Shown: piece after piece, positions 48,248 to 50,692 of the stretch
Position numbering within the stretch: position 1 is the stretch's first letter
Layout: each line of letters opens with the position of its first letter
Source: Deltaproteobacteria bacterium
GTDB lineage: Bacteria; Desulfobacterota; Dissulfuribacteria; Dissulfuribacterales; QOAL01
Assembly: GCA_027067775.1 (NCBI GenBank)
Contig: JAMOVK010000042.1
Location: forward strand, 1 to 50,692
Direction of reading: 5' to 3'
DNA length: 50,692 bases
Notes under the pieces: generated by a model
What the model saw: only the letters and a program-made list of their open reading frames with translations
What the model was told of the DNA's origin: nothing
The model's database searches: none
Program-made: the position numbers and the translations under genes

Positions 48248-49051
48248 CTATCTTTCTGGTACTGCAACAGGACATTCAAATGGTTGAAGTGCAAGGGTAC
48301 CACTTATTCCATTTACACTGAACTCCATGTTTATTCTTATATTTGGATTAGGCGTTTCCTGGCCTTGGGCAAAGGCCTGGTGAAAGTCCGCCTTTATGGT
48401 TCCGACCTTTTCGCTTTTTACAAGACCAGGATCCCAGGTTCCCCCCAGGGAGGGGCCTGTAAATTTCCACACATCATAAGTAGCCTCATCTGAACTACTG
48501 GTTGCCGTATACCAGATGCTGTTGCCGTTTGAATCGTAAACATACCAGACTAGTGAGGGAAGGTCTTGGCCAGAGGCTCCTGGAAAATGGAAATGCGCTA
48601 CACCCTGCCCCTGTTTTGAGATATCCCACCACAGGGAGCCTGTGCATGATTTTGAAGAAAATTTTGTCAGATGGAGCGAACCTGTTTGTCTTTGGACTTC
48701 ATAGCTCATTGTAATAAAGTCTGGGTTGGAAAAGTCCAGGTTGATGGTGCCAGCAGCATCTCCTCTGACCTGTGTATTGTCCCACGGTTGTCCAAAGGAA
48801 GGACCAGTAAAGTTGTATAGGGTTGCCTGAAGCCTGTTGTTTTCCACTGTGCCAATAAACGTTAGCCATTGTGGCGCACCCCTGTCATCGTACAGATACC
48901 ATGATCCACAGACTCCATTGCTTCCTTGGGTAAAATCCAGAAATATTCCTGTGCCAGGCTTACTCGTATCCCACCACATGCCAGTAAAATCTGCCAGACA
49001 GGCAACGGGAACCATCAAAAAAGCGATTAATAATATGATTGATCTTTGCAT
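48248..49051 (-). CDS. Secreted protein with two copies of a Trp-rich GxWW...PGxG domain
   Basis: Signal peptide MQRSIILLIAFLMVPVACLADF; repeats FTGMWWDTSKPGTGIFLDF.../CTGSLWWDISKQGQGVAHFHF..., each ending FTGPSxGxxWD...VGTI. Confidence 0.8.
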   Translation of the reverse strand: MQRSIILLIAFLMVPVACLADFTGMWWDTSKPGTGIFLDFTQGSNGVCGSWYLYDDRGAPQWLTFIGTVENNRLQATLYNFTGPSFGQPWDNTQVRGDAAGTINLDFSNPDFITMSYEVQRQTGSLHLTKFSSKSCTGSLWWDISKQGQGVAHFHFPGASGQDLPSLVWYVYDSNGNSIWYTATSSSDEATYDVWKFTGPSLGGTWDPGLVKSEKVGTIKADFHQAFAQGQETPNPNIRINMEFSVNGISGTLALQPFECPVAVPER

Positions 49052-49114
49052 CTAAAACTCCTTTTGCTCAATACATGTCTTCTTTTTTATTATCGAGACA
49101 AACAAGGGCCGGGA

Positions 49115-50692
49115 TTAAAAATCGAATCGCTGCAGATGAAGCACTGTGTCGCCAACTGTGCAGGTGGCATGGGAGTCATCTGTAAATGTTATGGTAATTG
49201 AACCACCTTGACCTGCAATAAGGTTGGGCAACCTATAGGGGCAACCAGGACATTGGCCGTTCTCCCAACCATCAAGAATGTCACTGTATGTGGATGCACC
49301 ATTTTCAAACAGTCCCTCCGATGTCCACCATCTGGCACTTCCATCAGCCCTGTAATTGTACCACACCATTGCCATTTTGCCGCCACTGGCATCCATAAAG
49401 AACCCCATGCCGTCATAGGCCGGATCATACCACCAACCAGTAAGATGTCTTGGGTCTTCAGGGCCCGGGGCAAAATCTGCCATGAAAGGCTTCAAGGTCT
49501 CTGTAACCACAATGTTTCCTATTGTGGCAGTGAATGTGATAGATTGTGCTGGAAACTCGTTTAGGATCACCACTATGGTTCCAACTATCTCAGGTGTTGG
49601 AGGAGCGTATGGCTGTCCCCAGGGCCAACCTTTCCAGGAATAGAGACTTCCTGTAAAACTGTCTTTTGATACGGTTCCACCTGCTGAATACCAGGTGCTT
49701 CTGCCCAACTGATCATATACAAACCATGTGAGAAATATCTTATCTCCTTTAATCTCAGTGGCAAAACCAGTGCCTGGTTTTTCCGGATTATACCACCAAC
49801 CACTGAACGGGTGAGTCATGTTGGGAAGTTCCGCATAATAGACTGCCTTTTCGTCATCCTCTTTGGCCGACCAGAGGATCGCCTTTCCATTAAAGTCAAG
49901 CGAATATATCTTGTCAAAGCACCTGTCTGTAAGCCGTTCAATCACTGAACCATTCCACATGTATATATCCTGGCAAGAGCTACTCTTTTTGATCCATACA
50001 ATTCTACCATTTCTAAGCACAGGAGCCCTGTCTTCGTCGTCATTATCAGTGATCTGGATGTTTGCACCACTGCCATTCCAATAGAATATCTCAAAGTCGT
50101 CACCATCGTTCTCTGTCCAGGCTATGGCTCCGTTATGGAGACTGGGCTCAAGGTCGTCACCATCGGTATCTGTTAGTTTGTATTCCTTTTGGCCATCCCA
50201 GTAAAACAGGTCAAAGTTATCTCCGTCATGTTCTCCAACCCATGCCAAGGTTTGTTTATATAAGGAAGGTTGCTTGTCATCGTAGTCATTATCTGTAATC
50301 TGAATCTTTTCACCTGGTATGCGAAGGAATATTTCAGTGTCTTTGTGTAGGAAGTTTTCGCTGTCCTTTTCAACAAAGGCAATGTTGTCCTGGTAGATGG
50401 AAATGGTATCTACTACATCGTCTTCTTTTTCATGAATGGATGTGCCGTCCCATACCTGGATATCATCACTGTCATCAATCCACGCAAGTTTATTGCCGCT
50501 GGCTGAAAGTACCGTAACCTCCTTGTCATCTGAGATCTTTTGTCCAGCATTTATAGGATTGGATGTGGACCATACGTATATTCCCTCATCGTAATGACTC
50601 CAAAAGGCATAGTCTTCACCAAGGGCTACAGTAAAAAATTCATCCTTGGACTTTGTCTGGGCAAGCTGGATCATGTCCAGTTCAGCCCTTGC
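49115..50692 (-). CDS. Repeat protein: propeller-like N-terminal repeats plus two GWWY...PGxG domains; 5' end outside window
   Basis: Frame is open past the listed start (50674) to the window edge. Repeats TDTDGDDLEPSLHNGAIAWTENDGDDFEIFYWNGSGANIQITDNDDEDRAPVLRNGRIVWI, then FSGWWYNPEKPGTGFATE and LTGWWYDPAYDGMGFFMDA. Confidence 0.8.
   Translation of the reverse strand, partial: ARAELDMIQLAQTKSKDEFFTVALGEDYAFWSHYDEGIYVWSTSNPINAGQKISDDKEVTVLSASGNKLAWIDDSDDIQVWDGTSIHEKEDDVVDTISIYQDNIAFVEKDSENFLHKDTEIFLRIPGEKIQITDNDYDDKQPSLYKQTLAWVGEHDGDNFDLFYWDGQKEYKLTDTDGDDLEPSLHNGAIAWTENDGDDFEIFYWNGSGANIQITDNDDEDRAPVLRNGRIVWIKKSSSCQDIYMWNGSVIERLTDRCFDKIYSLDFNGKAILWSAKEDDEKAVYYAELPNMTHPFSGWWYNPEKPGTGFATEIKGDKIFLTWFVYDQLGRSTWYSAGGTVSKDSFTGSLYSWKGWPWGQPYAPPTPEIVGTIVVILNEFPAQSITFTATIGNIVVTETLKPFMADFAPGPEDPRHLTGWWYDPAYDGMGFFMDASGGKMAMVWYNYRADGSARWWTSEGLFENGASTYSDILDGWENGQCPGCPYRLPNLIAGQGGSITITFTDDSHATCTVGDTVLHLQRFDF

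Noticed and set aside
1-50692. CRISPR arrays, prophage, IS elements or restriction/defence islands
   Set aside because: No regularly spaced repeats, transposase/integrase motifs or recognisable defence genes were seen.

Overview
The window is about 50.7 kb of ordinary bacterial chromosome. It looks like an anaerobic, motile sulfur-metabolising member of the Desulfobacterota, possibly a sulfur-disproportionating lineage; this is inferred from gene content only. There are about 47 protein genes, one tRNA-Val(CAC), and no sign of prophage, IS elements or CRISPR. Recognisable blocks are: motAB-like genes (5' truncated); acs plus a cNMP/CBS/nucleotidyltransferase protein plus a DnaQ-like exonuclease; a flagellin/fliD/fliS/flaG cluster behind a sigma28-type promoter; pabB/pabC; cobQ/cobD; HDOD and histidine-kinase signalling genes; cmk/marR; nadK and a two-domain M16 protease; a yedE-tusA-dsrE-like sulfur-trafficking cluster; tolB/cpoB; icd; DksA-like; a kinase-like/Usp/DUF99 operon; cysS-moeA; and two secreted repeat proteins at the right edge. 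The strongest hidden signal is at 11270-11740 (minus). The ORF track shows only an 86-aa fragment there, but the frame continues upstream through one in-frame TGA to an ATG with a perfect Shine-Dalgarno. The TGA sits where C_GCAxxG_C_C family proteins have their first conserved Cys. It is followed 20 nt later by a perfect 8-bp hairpin with an AGUU loop, a plausible bacterial SECIS. This is a probable unannotated selenoprotein, with an unannotated 58-aa partner ORF immediately downstream. The second notable region is the five-gene yedE-tusA-dsrE-like cluster (28996-31607).
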